Positions 17,017 to 25,575 of a DNA stretch of 64,000 nt are shown here, one piece after another. The first letter of the stretch is position 1. Each line of letters starts with the position of its first letter. The position numbers and the translations under genes are program-made. The notes beneath the pieces were generated by a model. The model was not told where the DNA came from, searched no databases, and saw nothing but the letters and a program-made list of their open reading frames with translations. This DNA is from Cognataquiflexum gelatinilyticum (lineage in GTDB: Bacteria > Bacteroidota > Bacteroidia > Cytophagales > Cyclobacteriaceae). The stretch is from assembly GCF_024813435.1 (NCBI RefSeq), contig NZ_JANAEZ010000013.1, forward strand, positions 43,070-107,069. The letters run 5' to 3'.

Positions 17017-20000
17017 ATGAGATATTCTCATTTACTCCTCCTCCTGCTCCTCTTTTTTGCCATCAGTTGCGGCAAAAAGTCAAATTTACCGGAGCTTCCC
17101 ACAGGGCCAAGAAGAGCAGAAATCCTCTTCCTCGGACATGACAGCAAGCACCATGATTCCGAGAAACTGATGCCTTATCTGGCAAGACCCCTTTTCCAAA
17201 AAGGAATCAACCTCACTTATACTTCGGATCCCAATGACCTCAATCTGGACAACCTGAATCAATATGACGGGATCATGATCTATGCCAACCATGACAGCAT
17301 CACTTCAGATCAGGAAGCTGCGCTGAAAGAATATGTGGAAAGCGGCAAGGGTTTTATTCCCCTCCACAGTGCCTCTTTCTGTTTCCAGAATTCTGATTGG
17401 TATGTCGAAGCCGTAGGCGGACAATTCCAATCGCATGGTACGGGTGATTTCACAGTCGATATCATTGCCGCAGACCATCCAGTAATGCAGGGCGTGGAAG
17501 TGTTTGAGACCTGGGATGAAACCTATATCCACACCCGAATCAATCCTGACATGACTGTCCTGATGGAAAGGGAGGAAAACGGACACCGTGAGCCTTGGAC
17601 TTGGGTGAGAAATCAAGGAAAAGGACGTGTATTTTATACAGCTTATGGACACAATGAGCGAACCTGGTCTCAGCCAAATTTCCATACCCTCGTAGCTAAC
17701 GGCGTACTTTGGGCAATCGGAGATGACGTGGCCAAGCAGGTGGCGGATTTCAAAATCCCCCAACCGGTTTTTGAAGATGCAGTCATTCCAAACTACGAAA
17801 ACAAAGACCCAGCACCGAAATTCCAGCTTCCGCTTTCTCCTGAAGAATCCATGAAATTGGTACAGATCCCAGTTGGATTTGAATTGCAGCTTTTTGCTTC
17901 AGAACCACAAATTGTCAATCCAATGGCAATGTGTTGGGATGAAAAAGGAAGACTGTATGTGATCGAAACAGAAGATTATCCTAACGAAGTTCGCACCGAA
18001 GGCGGAAATGACCGCATCAAAATTCTTGAAGATACAGACGGCGACGGCAAAGCTGACAAAGTAACTGTCTTTGCTGATGGACTCAATATCCCGACAAGCA
18101 TCATGGCCATGAACGGAGGGATCCTCATCTCCATGGCTCCGGATTTTGTATTCTTAAAAGATACAGACGGTGACGACAAAGCAGATGTAAGAGAAGTTTT
18201 GATCACTGGTTGGGGCAAAAGCGATACGCACGCCGGACCTTCCAACTTGAAGTATGGCTATGACAATAACATTTGGGGCGTATTGGGATATTCAGGTTTC
18301 CAGGGAACTGTGGGCGGAAAGGAATTCAACTTCTCCCAAGGTATTTACAGATTCGCTCCTGATGCTTCGAACTTTGAGTTTTTGGGCTCGACCAGTAACA
18401 ATACCTGGGGACTTGGCTTCTCGGAAGATTTCAATGTATTCATTTCCACTGCCAACGGTCAGCACTCTGCCTTCCTTGCGATGACCAATAAAAACGTCAA
18501 AAGACCTATCGCGGGTGGGATGAACAATACTGTCTTTGGGATTGACAGCCACTACGACATGCCGCACCTAACGCAGTTTTTGAGACAGGTGGATTACCAT
18601 GGCGGCTATACCGCTGCCGCAGGACATAATTTCTACACGGCAAGGACTTTCCCTAAATCCTATTGGAACAGGGTGGCTTTTGTGGCCGAACCTACGGGAA
18701 GGGTACTCCACAATGCCATCATTACCAAAGATGGTTCAGGATTCAAAGAAAAGAACGGCTTCAATATATTGGCGAGTTCAGACGAGTGGTTCTCTCCTGT
18801 ACATGCAGAAGTCGGACCGGATGGTTCACTTTGGATTGCGGATTGGTACAACTTTATTATACAGCACAATCCTACTCCAAAAGGATTTGACAACGGTGCC
18901 GGAAATGCCTACATCAACCCTATGCGGGATGCCAAGCATGGAAGGATTTATAGGCTGGTATACAGAGGCGCGCCGGAATACAAAGGTTTTTCCATTGATC
19001 CCTCTAATAATTCAGACCTGATCGCAGGCTTGAAAAGCGACAACATGTTTTGGAGAATGACTGCCCAAAGGCTCATCGTCGAAACCCAAAACAAATCCAT
19101 TATCGGTGACCTCTATAAGCTTGTAGAAAACAGGGACATGGATGAAATCGGTCTCAATACCGCTGCCAACCACGCCCTTTGGGCATTGCATGGCCTCGGC
19201 GCGCTGAGCGGTGATGATGCCAATGCCATCAAGATTGTTGGCAAAGCATTGTCACATCCTTCTGCAGGTGTGAGGAAAAATGCGATTGAAGTACTTCCAA
19301 AAACCAATGAAACTTTTGCACTGATCCAATCCAACAAGGTCCATCAGGATCCTGACTTGAATGTAAGGAAAGCTGCTTTCCTTGCCTTGTCGGAGATTCC
19401 TGCATCTGCCGAAATCAGCAGCCTGATCTATGAAGCAAGTCAGGACGAAGCCAACGGCAAAGATCCATACCTTCCTCAGGTGATATTCTCCGGAGTTCTT
19501 GCCCATCCAAGTTATTTTGAGCAGAACCTTGCCACGCTTTTCCCTGAAGAAAAAGTAGATTCCCTCTACACACTGACAGAAAAACTCACCAAGAGTCTTG
19601 TCGTCGAGCAATACAACCTCGACAGAAGGGCAGCGATCGTCTATCCTCCTGATGTCAGCAACAAAGAAATCCATATCGTCACCGAGTTGGCGGAAGGAAA
19701 CGAACCGCTCGAAGGAGTCATTGCCGCACAGGGAAACAAGATGAACGGGTATTCCCTTTTTGTAAAAAAATCTACCTTGAATTGGGTGGTAAAACAAAAC
19801 GGCAAAACCTACAAAATCACTGCCGGCAACCTGCCAAAAGAACTGTTTAAGGTGGAAGCCAAGCTCCTTGAGGGTGGAGAGATGACTTTGCAAATCAATG
19901 ACAATCCGATTGCCAAAGCAAAAGCCCCTTCCCTATTCATCACCCCATTGACTCCGGACAGAATCCGTGTAGGCAATGACATGGGTGGAGAAAATCAGGT

Positions 20001-20517
20001 CGGTGAATATGAAGGTTTCTCTTGGCTAAGGGGAAGAATGGGTAGAGACAGCTACCTCAGCCTCAAAGATCCAAACTTCAACTTGCAGGAATATTTGGCC
20101 AAAGGCCCTGAAAAAGCCGCCGCTCCGGTATCAAGAGAAAATGCCTTGGTAGTGAAGATCGGTGTCATCCCTCATGAAATGAAATACAATGTGACAAGCT
20201 TCAAGGTGAAAGCCGGCCAACAGGTGATCATTGACTTCGAAAACAAAGATTTCATGCAACACAACCTGATCGTTGCCAAGATAGGTTCACTCGAAACGGT
20301 TGGAAAAGCCGCTGACGAAATGGCAAGAGATCCAAAAGGAATCGAAAAAAATTACGTTCCAAATATCCCTGAGATCATTATAGCTTCCAAGCTTGTGGAT
20401 CCTGAAGGGCTCGAATCCATTATCTTTACCGCCCCAACAGAAAAAGGAGAATATCCTTTTGTATGTACTGTACCGGGACATTGGCGCATCATGAACGGTA
20501 AAATGATCGTCGAGTAA
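17017..20517 (+). CDS. lipoprotein fusion: ThuA domain, membrane-bound dehydrogenase domain, HEAT-like repeats, LamG-like domain and azurin-like copper domain
   Basis: This 1166-residue protein begins with a lipoprotein signal (LLLLLLFFAISC, lipid Cys about 18). A ThuA-like domain follows (about 32-245; ILFLGHDSKHHDS, ANHDSITSDQEAAL). Next is a Piru_Ver/PVC-type dehydrogenase propeller (about 285-660) with two calcium-loop-like motifs, DTDGDGKADK and DTDGDDKADV. Helical HEAT-like repeats run to about 850. A jelly-roll segment (about 885-1015; EGVIAAQGNKMNGYSLFV) resembles the tail of some sulfatases. The C-terminal cupredoxin (about 1030-1166) has MQHNL and CTVPGHWRIM, giving His, Cys, His and Met type-1 copper ligands. 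No CxxCH heme motif is present, so copper rather than heme would carry electrons. It likely oxidises a sugar in the periplasm. Confidence 0.82.
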   Translation: MRYSHLLLLLLLFFAISCGKKSNLPELPTGPRRAEILFLGHDSKHHDSEKLMPYLARPLFQKGINLTYTSDPNDLNLDNLNQYDGIMIYANHDSITSDQEAALKEYVESGKGFIPLHSASFCFQNSDWYVEAVGGQFQSHGTGDFTVDIIAADHPVMQGVEVFETWDETYIHTRINPDMTVLMEREENGHREPWTWVRNQGKGRVFYTAYGHNERTWSQPNFHTLVANGVLWAIGDDVAKQVADFKIPQPVFEDAVIPNYENKDPAPKFQLPLSPEESMKLVQIPVGFELQLFASEPQIVNPMAMCWDEKGRLYVIETEDYPNEVRTEGGNDRIKILEDTDGDGKADKVTVFADGLNIPTSIMAMNGGILISMAPDFVFLKDTDGDDKADVREVLITGWGKSDTHAGPSNLKYGYDNNIWGVLGYSGFQGTVGGKEFNFSQGIYRFAPDASNFEFLGSTSNNTWGLGFSEDFNVFISTANGQHSAFLAMTNKNVKRPIAGGMNNTVFGIDSHYDMPHLTQFLRQVDYHGGYTAAAGHNFYTARTFPKSYWNRVAFVAEPTGRVLHNAIITKDGSGFKEKNGFNILASSDEWFSPVHAEVGPDGSLWIADWYNFIIQHNPTPKGFDNGAGNAYINPMRDAKHGRIYRLVYRGAPEYKGFSIDPSNNSDLIAGLKSDNMFWRMTAQRLIVETQNKSIIGDLYKLVENRDMDEIGLNTAANHALWALHGLGALSGDDANAIKIVGKALSHPSAGVRKNAIEVLPKTNETFALIQSNKVHQDPDLNVRKAAFLALSEIPASAEISSLIYEASQDEANGKDPYLPQVIFSGVLAHPSYFEQNLATLFPEEKVDSLYTLTEKLTKSLVVEQYNLDRRAAIVYPPDVSNKEIHIVTELAEGNEPLEGVIAAQGNKMNGYSLFVKKSTLNWVVKQNGKTYKITAGNLPKELFKVEAKLLEGGEMTLQINDNPIAKAKAPSLFITPLTPDRIRVGNDMGGENQVGEYEGFSWLRGRMGRDSYLSLKDPNFNLQEYLAKGPEKAAAPVSRENALVVKIGVIPHEMKYNVTSFKVKAGQQVIIDFENKDFMQHNLIVAKIGSLETVGKAADEMARDPKGIEKNYVPNIPEIIIASKLVDPEGLESIIFTAPTEKGEYPFVCTVPGHWRIMNGKMIVE

Positions 20518-20528
20518 AACAGGATATT

Positions 20529-21404
20529 ATGGCAATAAATGCAACTTTTGGTGTCAGCACCTGGCTTTGGACTTCTCCATTCCAAAAAGATACAATTGGA
20601 TTATTCTCAAAAATCAAAGAAATGGGCTTCGACGCGGTAGAAATACCCGTCGAAAACCCGGATCTGATCGACATCCCTTCCGTCAAAAAAGCACTCGCAG
20701 AATTCAGCCTGCAACCCATCATCTGTGGGGCTTTTGGGCCGACACGTGATTTAACACATGATGACCCGGCTTTTCACAAAACAAGCTTTGACTACCTGCA
20801 AAGATGCTTTGAGATCAGTTCAGCACTCGGTGCCAAATTCGTCGCAGGACCGATGTATTCTGCGGTGGGAAAAGCAAGGCTTGTCTCTCCCGAGCAGCGG
20901 AAGATCGAGTGGGACCGTGCCGTAAACAACCTCCACAAAGTCTGTCAGATGGCCGCGTCCATGGGACAGGAGATCGCTTTGGAAGCTTTGAACCGCTTCG
21001 AAACTGACCTCATCAATACCACGAAAGAACTCATGCAGCTCATCTCAGACATCAACCATCCCGCTGCCAAAGTGCTGTTGGATGGCTTTCACATGAGCAT
21101 CGAAGAATCCAATCTGGAAGAGGCCGTCAGACAGGTTGGTGACAAACTCCTGCATGTGCAGGTCTCCGAAAACCACCGTGGCATCCCCGGAACAGGTCAG
21201 ACAAGCTGGTTTTCCTTCAAAAGAGGTCTTGCTGCCGTCAATTACACTGGAGTGATTTCGATAGAGAGCTTTACGCCAAATGTGCAGGAACTTGCAGGTG
21301 CAGTCTGCATCTGGAAGCCCCTCTCCCCAAGTCAGGATGAATTTGCCTCCCAAGGACTTGCTTTTCTGCAAGACTGGATCTCAGGCAAAAAATTCACACA
21401 CTAG
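20529..21404 (+). CDS. sugar phosphate isomerase/epimerase family TIM barrel
   Basis: The 291-residue xylose-isomerase-like barrel begins FGVSTWLWTSPF. It carries metal-site acids typical of the family: EIALEALNRFETDLIN (about 140-155), VLLDGFHMSIEESN (about 178-191), and HVQVSENHRGIPGTG. Family members isomerise or epimerise sugars, and several act on 3-keto or inositol derivatives. It starts 11 bp after the large fusion gene, so the two are probably an operon. The exact substrate is unknown. Confidence 0.82.
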   Translation: MAINATFGVSTWLWTSPFQKDTIGLFSKIKEMGFDAVEIPVENPDLIDIPSVKKALAEFSLQPIICGAFGPTRDLTHDDPAFHKTSFDYLQRCFEISSALGAKFVAGPMYSAVGKARLVSPEQRKIEWDRAVNNLHKVCQMAASMGQEIALEALNRFETDLINTTKELMQLISDINHPAAKVLLDGFHMSIEESNLEEAVRQVGDKLLHVQVSENHRGIPGTGQTSWFSFKRGLAAVNYTGVISIESFTPNVQELAGAVCIWKPLSPSQDEFASQGLAFLQDWISGKKFTH

Positions 21405-21753
21405 GGATGTCTTTCACCACAGAGCACACAGGGAGCACAGAGCTGGAGGTCGTGAAAAGAGATGTTAAGGCACCGCCAATTCCTCTTTCCACTAACCATT
21501 AACCAAATACTTGTACTGAGCGCAGTCGAAGTAACCATAAACCTAATTGCCACCAACAACAAACAACTAACCACATAGCACACAGAGCGCACATAGCTGG
21601 AGGACTCCAACATCTTCTTACCTTTCACCAATAACCAAATAACCCTTAACCAATAACCATCAACCACCTACTTTTCAACCCTACCCATCAATTAATCAGT
21701 TAACCAAATAACCATTAACCCAAATAACTTAATAACCAATAACCATAAAAGCC
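21405..21753. repeat. intergenic region with degenerate direct repeats
   Basis: No gene is seen. Two related copies of about 35 bp, starting ACCACAGAGCACACAGGGAG (21418) and ACCACATAGCACACAGAGCG (21570), each end in AGCTGGAGG. The rest is rich in AACCATTAACC/CAATAACCA runs. The look is of scattered Bacteroidota intergenic repeats, lying between two genes of one apparent pathway. Confidence 0.55.
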
Positions 21754-22866
21754 ATGAGCCAGAAACAAATCAACATCGCCATCGTCGGACTGGGTTTTGG
21801 GGCGGAATTCATCCCCATCTACCAAAAGCATCCGCTCGCCAATATGTATGCCATCTGCCAAAGAAATGAAGACAAGCTCAATGAAATCGGAGATGCCTTT
21901 GGCGTTGCGAAGCGCTATACCGATTACGATGAGCTCCTCAAAGACCCAAACATAGACGCTGTCCATATCAATACCCCGATCCAAGCCCATGCCGAGCAAT
22001 CACTCAAAGCACTCCGGGCCGGCAAGCATGTCGCCTGCACGGTGCCCATGGCCACGACTGTGGAAGAGTGCCGTCAGATCGTCGAAGCCTGTGAGGAAAC
22101 AGGACTGACATACATGATGATGGAGACGGTGATCTATTCCCGTGAATTCCTTTTTGTCAAAGAGATGTATGAGAAAGGGGAATTGGGTAAAATCCAGTTT
22201 CTGAGAGCAAGTCACCAACAGGAGATGGCCGGTTGGCCGGGATACTGGGAAGGGCTGCCGCCGATGCACTACGCGACGCACTGTGTGGGTCCGGTATTGG
22301 CACTGCCAAAAGCACAGGCCGAATACGTGTCCTGCTTTGGTTCGGGGAGGATAGACGAAAACCTCATCCCAAAATACGGTTCTCCCTTTGCCATCGAGAC
22401 CTGTCATATCAAACTCAAAGACTCCGACCTCTCCGCAGAAGTCACCCGCTCACTCTTCAACACGGCGAGACAATACCGCGAAAGCTTTGATGTCTATGGT
22501 TCCAAAAAGTCATTTGAATGGACACTGATCGAGCATGAAGACTCCGTCATCCATACCGGGGAAGTCCCCGAGCGGGTCAAAATCCCAGATTATGCCCACC
22601 TGCTTCCAAAGGAAATCTCTTCCTTCACCACCGCAGGCGTATATGATTCGGATGACAACCAACACCTTTCCTTTATCCAAGGGGCGGGACACGGCGGTTC
22701 GCATCCGCACCTTGTCAATGAATTTCTGTCGGCCCTGCACGAAGGAAGGGCACCGTATCCTGATGCAAGACAGTCCGCCAACATCACCTGCGTTGGCATC
22801 CTTGCCCATGAGTCAGCGATGGCCGGTGGTCAGCTCATGAAACTTCCTGACTTTACCCTCAGGTAA
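21754..22866 (+). CDS. Gfo/Idh/MocA-family oxidoreductase, EKP-lysine variant
   Basis: The 370-residue NAD(P)-dependent dehydrogenase has an N-terminal Rossmann fold (NIAIVGLGFGAEFIPIY) and a C-terminal mixed sheet domain. The usual EKP motif before the active site reads CTVPMA (KHVACTVPMATTVEE), so the conserved lysine is absent. The downstream His is present in YATHCVGP. Family members oxidise or reduce sugar hydroxyls. With the isomerase and the ThuA/dehydrogenase lipoprotein it suggests keto-sugar metabolism. The last ten codons and terminator are duplicated 716 bp downstream. Confidence 0.85.
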   Translation: MSQKQINIAIVGLGFGAEFIPIYQKHPLANMYAICQRNEDKLNEIGDAFGVAKRYTDYDELLKDPNIDAVHINTPIQAHAEQSLKALRAGKHVACTVPMATTVEECRQIVEACEETGLTYMMMETVIYSREFLFVKEMYEKGELGKIQFLRASHQQEMAGWPGYWEGLPPMHYATHCVGPVLALPKAQAEYVSCFGSGRIDENLIPKYGSPFAIETCHIKLKDSDLSAEVTRSLFNTARQYRESFDVYGSKKSFEWTLIEHEDSVIHTGEVPERVKIPDYAHLLPKEISSFTTAGVYDSDDNQHLSFIQGAGHGGSHPHLVNEFLSALHEGRAPYPDARQSANITCVGILAHESAMAGGQLMKLPDFTLR

Positions 22867-22929
22867 GCCTATTCCCTACAACCTATATCTCTCCAACCAG
22901 AACCACTGCGAAAGCGGTGGTTTTTTTGT
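22832..22929 (+). repeat. gene-end duplication, copy 1 (in the intact oxidoreductase gene)
   Basis: This stretch runs from the codons for LMKLPDFTLR-stop through the shared sequence CCTACAACCTATATCTCT to the terminator. Its partner is at 23549-23648. Codons aaa, ctt, cct here correspond to aag, ctg, ccg there, all silent. Confidence 0.9.
22901..22928 (+). terminator. terminator of the Gfo/Idh gene
   Basis: AACCACTGC (22901-22909) pairs with GCGGTGGTT (22914-22922) with one G-U pair, then a T-run. Confidence 0.85.
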
Positions 22930-23011
22930 ATTAAATTCAAATTGAGGGATGAAGGAATCAGTTACCAAACCGATTAAAATTCCTAATTTAGGATATCAAA
23001 ATATAAACATT

Positions 23012-23248
23012 ATGTCAGTATCTGAACTCAAATTGGAGATAATCAATAAAGTAACCTCCATTTCTGATGAACAAATCCTTGAAGACATCATCAGACTGAT
23101 CAATCAAGAATCAATTTTAGCCCAAACCTATAAGCTTACCCAAGAGGAACGTAACGCAGTCCAAAAGGGGCTTCAGGATGTTGCTGATGGGAATTTGCAT
23201 TCTTCTGAATCTGCGAAAAATATGCTTGAGGAATGGTTAAAGAAATAG
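23012..23248 (+). CDS. antitoxin of a RelE/ParE-type module
   Basis: This small 78-residue protein starts MSVSELKLEIINKV and is rich in Glu, Ile and Leu. Its C-terminal part (ALTQEERNA-like KLTQEERNAVQKGLQD, then MLEEWLKK) is typical of antitoxins that partner RelE/ParE toxins. The ATG at 23012 is preferred over one at 22949 because the extra 21 residues are poorly antitoxin-like and the shorter form has the usual length. It overlaps the toxin gene by 16 bp. The DNA-binding fold is not certain. Confidence 0.7.
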   Translation: MSVSELKLEIINKVTSISDEQILEDIIRLINQESILAQTYKLTQEERNAVQKGLQDVADGNLHSSESAKNMLEEWLKK

Positions 23249-23526
23249 TCTGGACCCGCAAGTCAATTGAAGACAGATACAAAATCTATCTTTATTGGGC
23301 AAAAAGAAATAAATCAGAGGTATTCAGCAAAAAATTGGAATTGCTTTTTAATCAGACAGCTATGCTCGTATCTCAATTCCCTAATATCGGACTTGTAACT
23401 GATTTTCCTGATGTTAGGGTAAAAATCATCAAAGATTTCAAAATGTTTTACCTCAATCATCCCGATAAAATCGTGATACTTCGGGTTTGGGATACAAGAC
23501 AAAATCCAAAAAAGTTAAAGATGTAG
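23233..23526 (+). CDS. type II toxin, RelE/ParE superfamily
   Basis: The 97-residue protein has the compact RelE/ParE pattern. An N-terminal strand VKEIVWTRKS leads into helices (SIEDRYKIYLYWAKRNKSEV), then PNIGLVTDFPDVRVKIIKDF, a late strand DKIVILRVWDTRQNPKKL and a conserved tail. ParE-like toxins poison gyrase; RelE-like toxins cut mRNA on the ribosome. The catalytic set does not settle which applies. The gene is translationally coupled to the antitoxin, and the pair fills the interval between the two gene-end copies. Confidence 0.83.
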   Translation: MVKEIVWTRKSIEDRYKIYLYWAKRNKSEVFSKKLELLFNQTAMLVSQFPNIGLVTDFPDVRVKIIKDFKMFYLNHPDKIVILRVWDTRQNPKKLKM

Positions 23527-23548
23527 GAACGTACTTTTCAAATAAAAA

Positions 23549-23648
23549 AGCTCATGAAGCTGCCGGACTTTACCCTCAGGTAAACCTATTCCTACAACCT
23601 ATATCTCTCAAAACACAAGAACCACTGCGAATGCGGTGGTTTTTTTGT
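23549..23648 (+). repeat. gene-end duplication, copy 2 (displaced 3' end of the oxidoreductase gene with terminator)
   Basis: In frame, this reads LMKLPDFTLR-stop, identical in protein to the end of the gene at 21754 but with silent third-base changes. The spacer and a terminator (AACCACTGC 23620-23628, GCGGTGGTT 23633-23641, T-run) are also conserved. No upstream part of the gene is present. Confidence 0.9.
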
Positions 23649-23782
23649 GGGGTTTTGGGAAGGAATGGATCAGATAAAATGTCCGGAGGATGGATTGGAT
23701 AAATGATAAACTAATCAGATATTTCAGAAAAAGAAGCAAACGAATACGGCTATCTTATCAAAAACTGGTGTTAATACAAAAA

Positions 23783-24403
23783 ATGAATAAGGCCTTTATA
23801 TTTCTTGGACTCCTTATCGTATCTGCATGCAATAGTGATAATCCTGAACTTTTTAAAGTTGAAATTAAGGAAACAGGATCTTGGGTAATGATTTTTGACT
23901 TAGTAAATCAGGACGGAAAAACAATTCGAACACTAGACACAACAAAATATTTTTCAATTGACCTGAATAATTATGATTACGGCCATTTCGCTATCTTTCA
24001 ATTGAAAGATCGTCAAGGTTTTTATGCGATAAATTCGAATGAAGATATCCTATTTAAGGTCTTTAATACAACAATTGGAGAAATAAACCCAGATTACCTA
24101 GTCGAGAATAAGATCCGTATTATCGATGAATCCGGCAGAATTGGTTTTGCAAATCAAGAAGGAGAAATAATTATCGAGCCACAGTTCGAAATGGTAACTG
24201 CATTTTTTCAAAATAAGGCAATAATTGGAGAAGGTTGCAAAGTAGTGCTTATAAACACGCCAGAAGAAGAATCAGGAGATTACCACTATTCTACAAATTG
24301 CTCTCGATACGGCTACATCAATGAAAATGGCAAAATATTAGAAATTGGAGCTTATTCATTTGAAGAAATAATGGATAAAATTCAATGGAAGCCCCCTATC
24401 TGA
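23783..24403 (+). CDS. WG-repeat-like lipoprotein of unknown role
   Basis: The start at 23783 gives a lipoprotein signal (MNKAFIFLGLLIVSAC, Cys about 16). The 206-residue protein has weak WG/KWG-type repeats: RIGFANQEGEIIIEPQFEMV, and RYGYINENGKILEIG near the end. Such repeats form beta-propeller-like or solenoid binding surfaces. The gene is AT-rich compared with the sugar cluster before it, in keeping with an accessory origin. No function can be assigned. Confidence 0.6.
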   Translation: MNKAFIFLGLLIVSACNSDNPELFKVEIKETGSWVMIFDLVNQDGKTIRTLDTTKYFSIDLNNYDYGHFAIFQLKDRQGFYAINSNEDILFKVFNTTIGEINPDYLVENKIRIIDESGRIGFANQEGEIIIEPQFEMVTAFFQNKAIIGEGCKVVLINTPEEESGDYHYSTNCSRYGYINENGKILEIGAYSFEEIMDKIQWKPPI

Positions 24404-24535
24404 TTATGGTTTCACTTTTCTGGGTTTAGGGATATTCTGTAAAACAGTTGGAAGCAATTACATCCCTGTTGGGAATACTATATTTGGCTAAATTGATTTG
24501 GGATGTTATTAATAATCAAATTAACATAAAATAAA

Positions 24536-25147
24536 TTGGGAAACATCAAATCAAAAAATCAGACGAAGGTAGTTACCATAATATGCTTGACTTTTGTCAT
24601 TTTGACAACATTCTATTACCATATTGATAAGCATTTAACAGGTATAGGATTTATTATTTTGACTCTTATAATCCCGACAACATTTATCGCAATGCTTGTC
24701 TACCTGATAAAAGGACTTATTGGGATAATTAGAAATCGAAATAATTTAACCCTACTTTTTTGTATGCCGACAATAATAACGGTAATAACTTTTCTATTCA
24801 TATTTAGCCCATGGTATTTTGACTCTGAGGATTTAGAAAGTAAAATTGAATTCAGAGCTTGCTATGAAGGGACACAAAATCAATCTTCCATTAAATTTAG
24901 AGAGGATAAAAGCTTTGAAATACATTCGACAGGTGTATTCTTTGCCAATTCCTGGTATACAGGACATTGGAACAAATCCGGAGATACCCTTTTCATGGAA
25001 TTTGACGATAAAAATCCTGGATTTATTGGTGACACCTTGGTTATTCGGAATGAATATTTAATTGAATTAAAAAAATTAGCTTTAACTGACTCCACAAAGG
25101 ACTACAGGAAAAATTATTATTTAGGTTATTGTAAAGGATTAAATTGA
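24536..25147 (+). CDS. hypothetical membrane protein with soluble C-terminal domain
   Basis: The 203-residue protein has three hydrophobic segments (about 11-30, 36-62 and 72-92), then a soluble part with FREDKSFEIHSTGVFFANSW and TGHWNKSGDTLFMEFDD. The latter looks like a small beta-barrel of the lipocalin-like sort that reports on or binds something in the periplasm. The start codon is TTG at 24536; no upstream ATG is suitable. The sequence is AT-rich. I do not recognise the family. Confidence 0.55.
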   Translation: MGNIKSKNQTKVVTIICLTFVILTTFYYHIDKHLTGIGFIILTLIIPTTFIAMLVYLIKGLIGIIRNRNNLTLLFCMPTIITVITFLFIFSPWYFDSEDLESKIEFRACYEGTQNQSSIKFREDKSFEIHSTGVFFANSWYTGHWNKSGDTLFMEFDDKNPGFIGDTLVIRNEYLIELKKLALTDSTKDYRKNYYLGYCKGLN

Positions 25148-25207
25148 AAAATTTTCTTTCTCTTATTCAACTATAACAGGGTTTTTGTCCTACTCGAAAA
25201 ACCAAAT

Positions 25208-25540
25208 ATGGATAACATTGACTTAATTACCATTAAAGTTAAATTAAGATTAAAAACAACCTCTGAAGGTGGGCGATGGTCAGGAATCTCTTCAGGTTAT
25301 CGGCCTAATCATGTTTTTGAATACAACAAGAAAGGAAATTTCAATACCTCCTTTATTGGAGAAATTACTTTTGACAAGGAATGGATTCAACTTGGGGAGG
25401 AGGAGATTGTAACCATAAGTTTTATACCCGGACAGGTTGAAAAATATTTGAATGTTGGACAAAAATGGTGGTTACATGAAGGAAAGCAACTCGTTGGAGA
25501 AGCTGAGATTCTGCAAGAAATTGAACCCACCTTCGGATAG
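25208..25540 (+). CDS. stand-alone EF-Tu domain-3-like protein
   Basis: The 110 residues resemble the C-terminal beta-barrel (domain 3) of elongation factor Tu. Similarities are VKLRLKTTSEGGRWSGISSGYRP near the start (EF-Tu: an EGGR followed by YRPQF) and QKWWLHEGKQLVGEAEILQ near the end (EF-Tu: FAIREGGRTVGAG). There is no G domain. The protein cannot act as an elongation factor. It might imitate EF-Tu to bind a partner or toxin, or simply be a small barrel of unknown function. A possible 3' remnant of a second copy lies near 26148-26210. Confidence 0.6.
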   Translation: MDNIDLITIKVKLRLKTTSEGGRWSGISSGYRPNHVFEYNKKGNFNTSFIGEITFDKEWIQLGEEEIVTISFIPGQVEKYLNVGQKWWLHEGKQLVGEAEILQEIEPTFG

Positions 25541-25575
25541 CTGCAAAGCGTTAGCAACAAGGATAAAAATCAAAT

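Noticed and set aside
23487..23702. Open frame across the second gene-end copy
   Set aside because: It reads the duplicated gene end out of frame; the conserved frame gives LMKLPDFTLR-stop.
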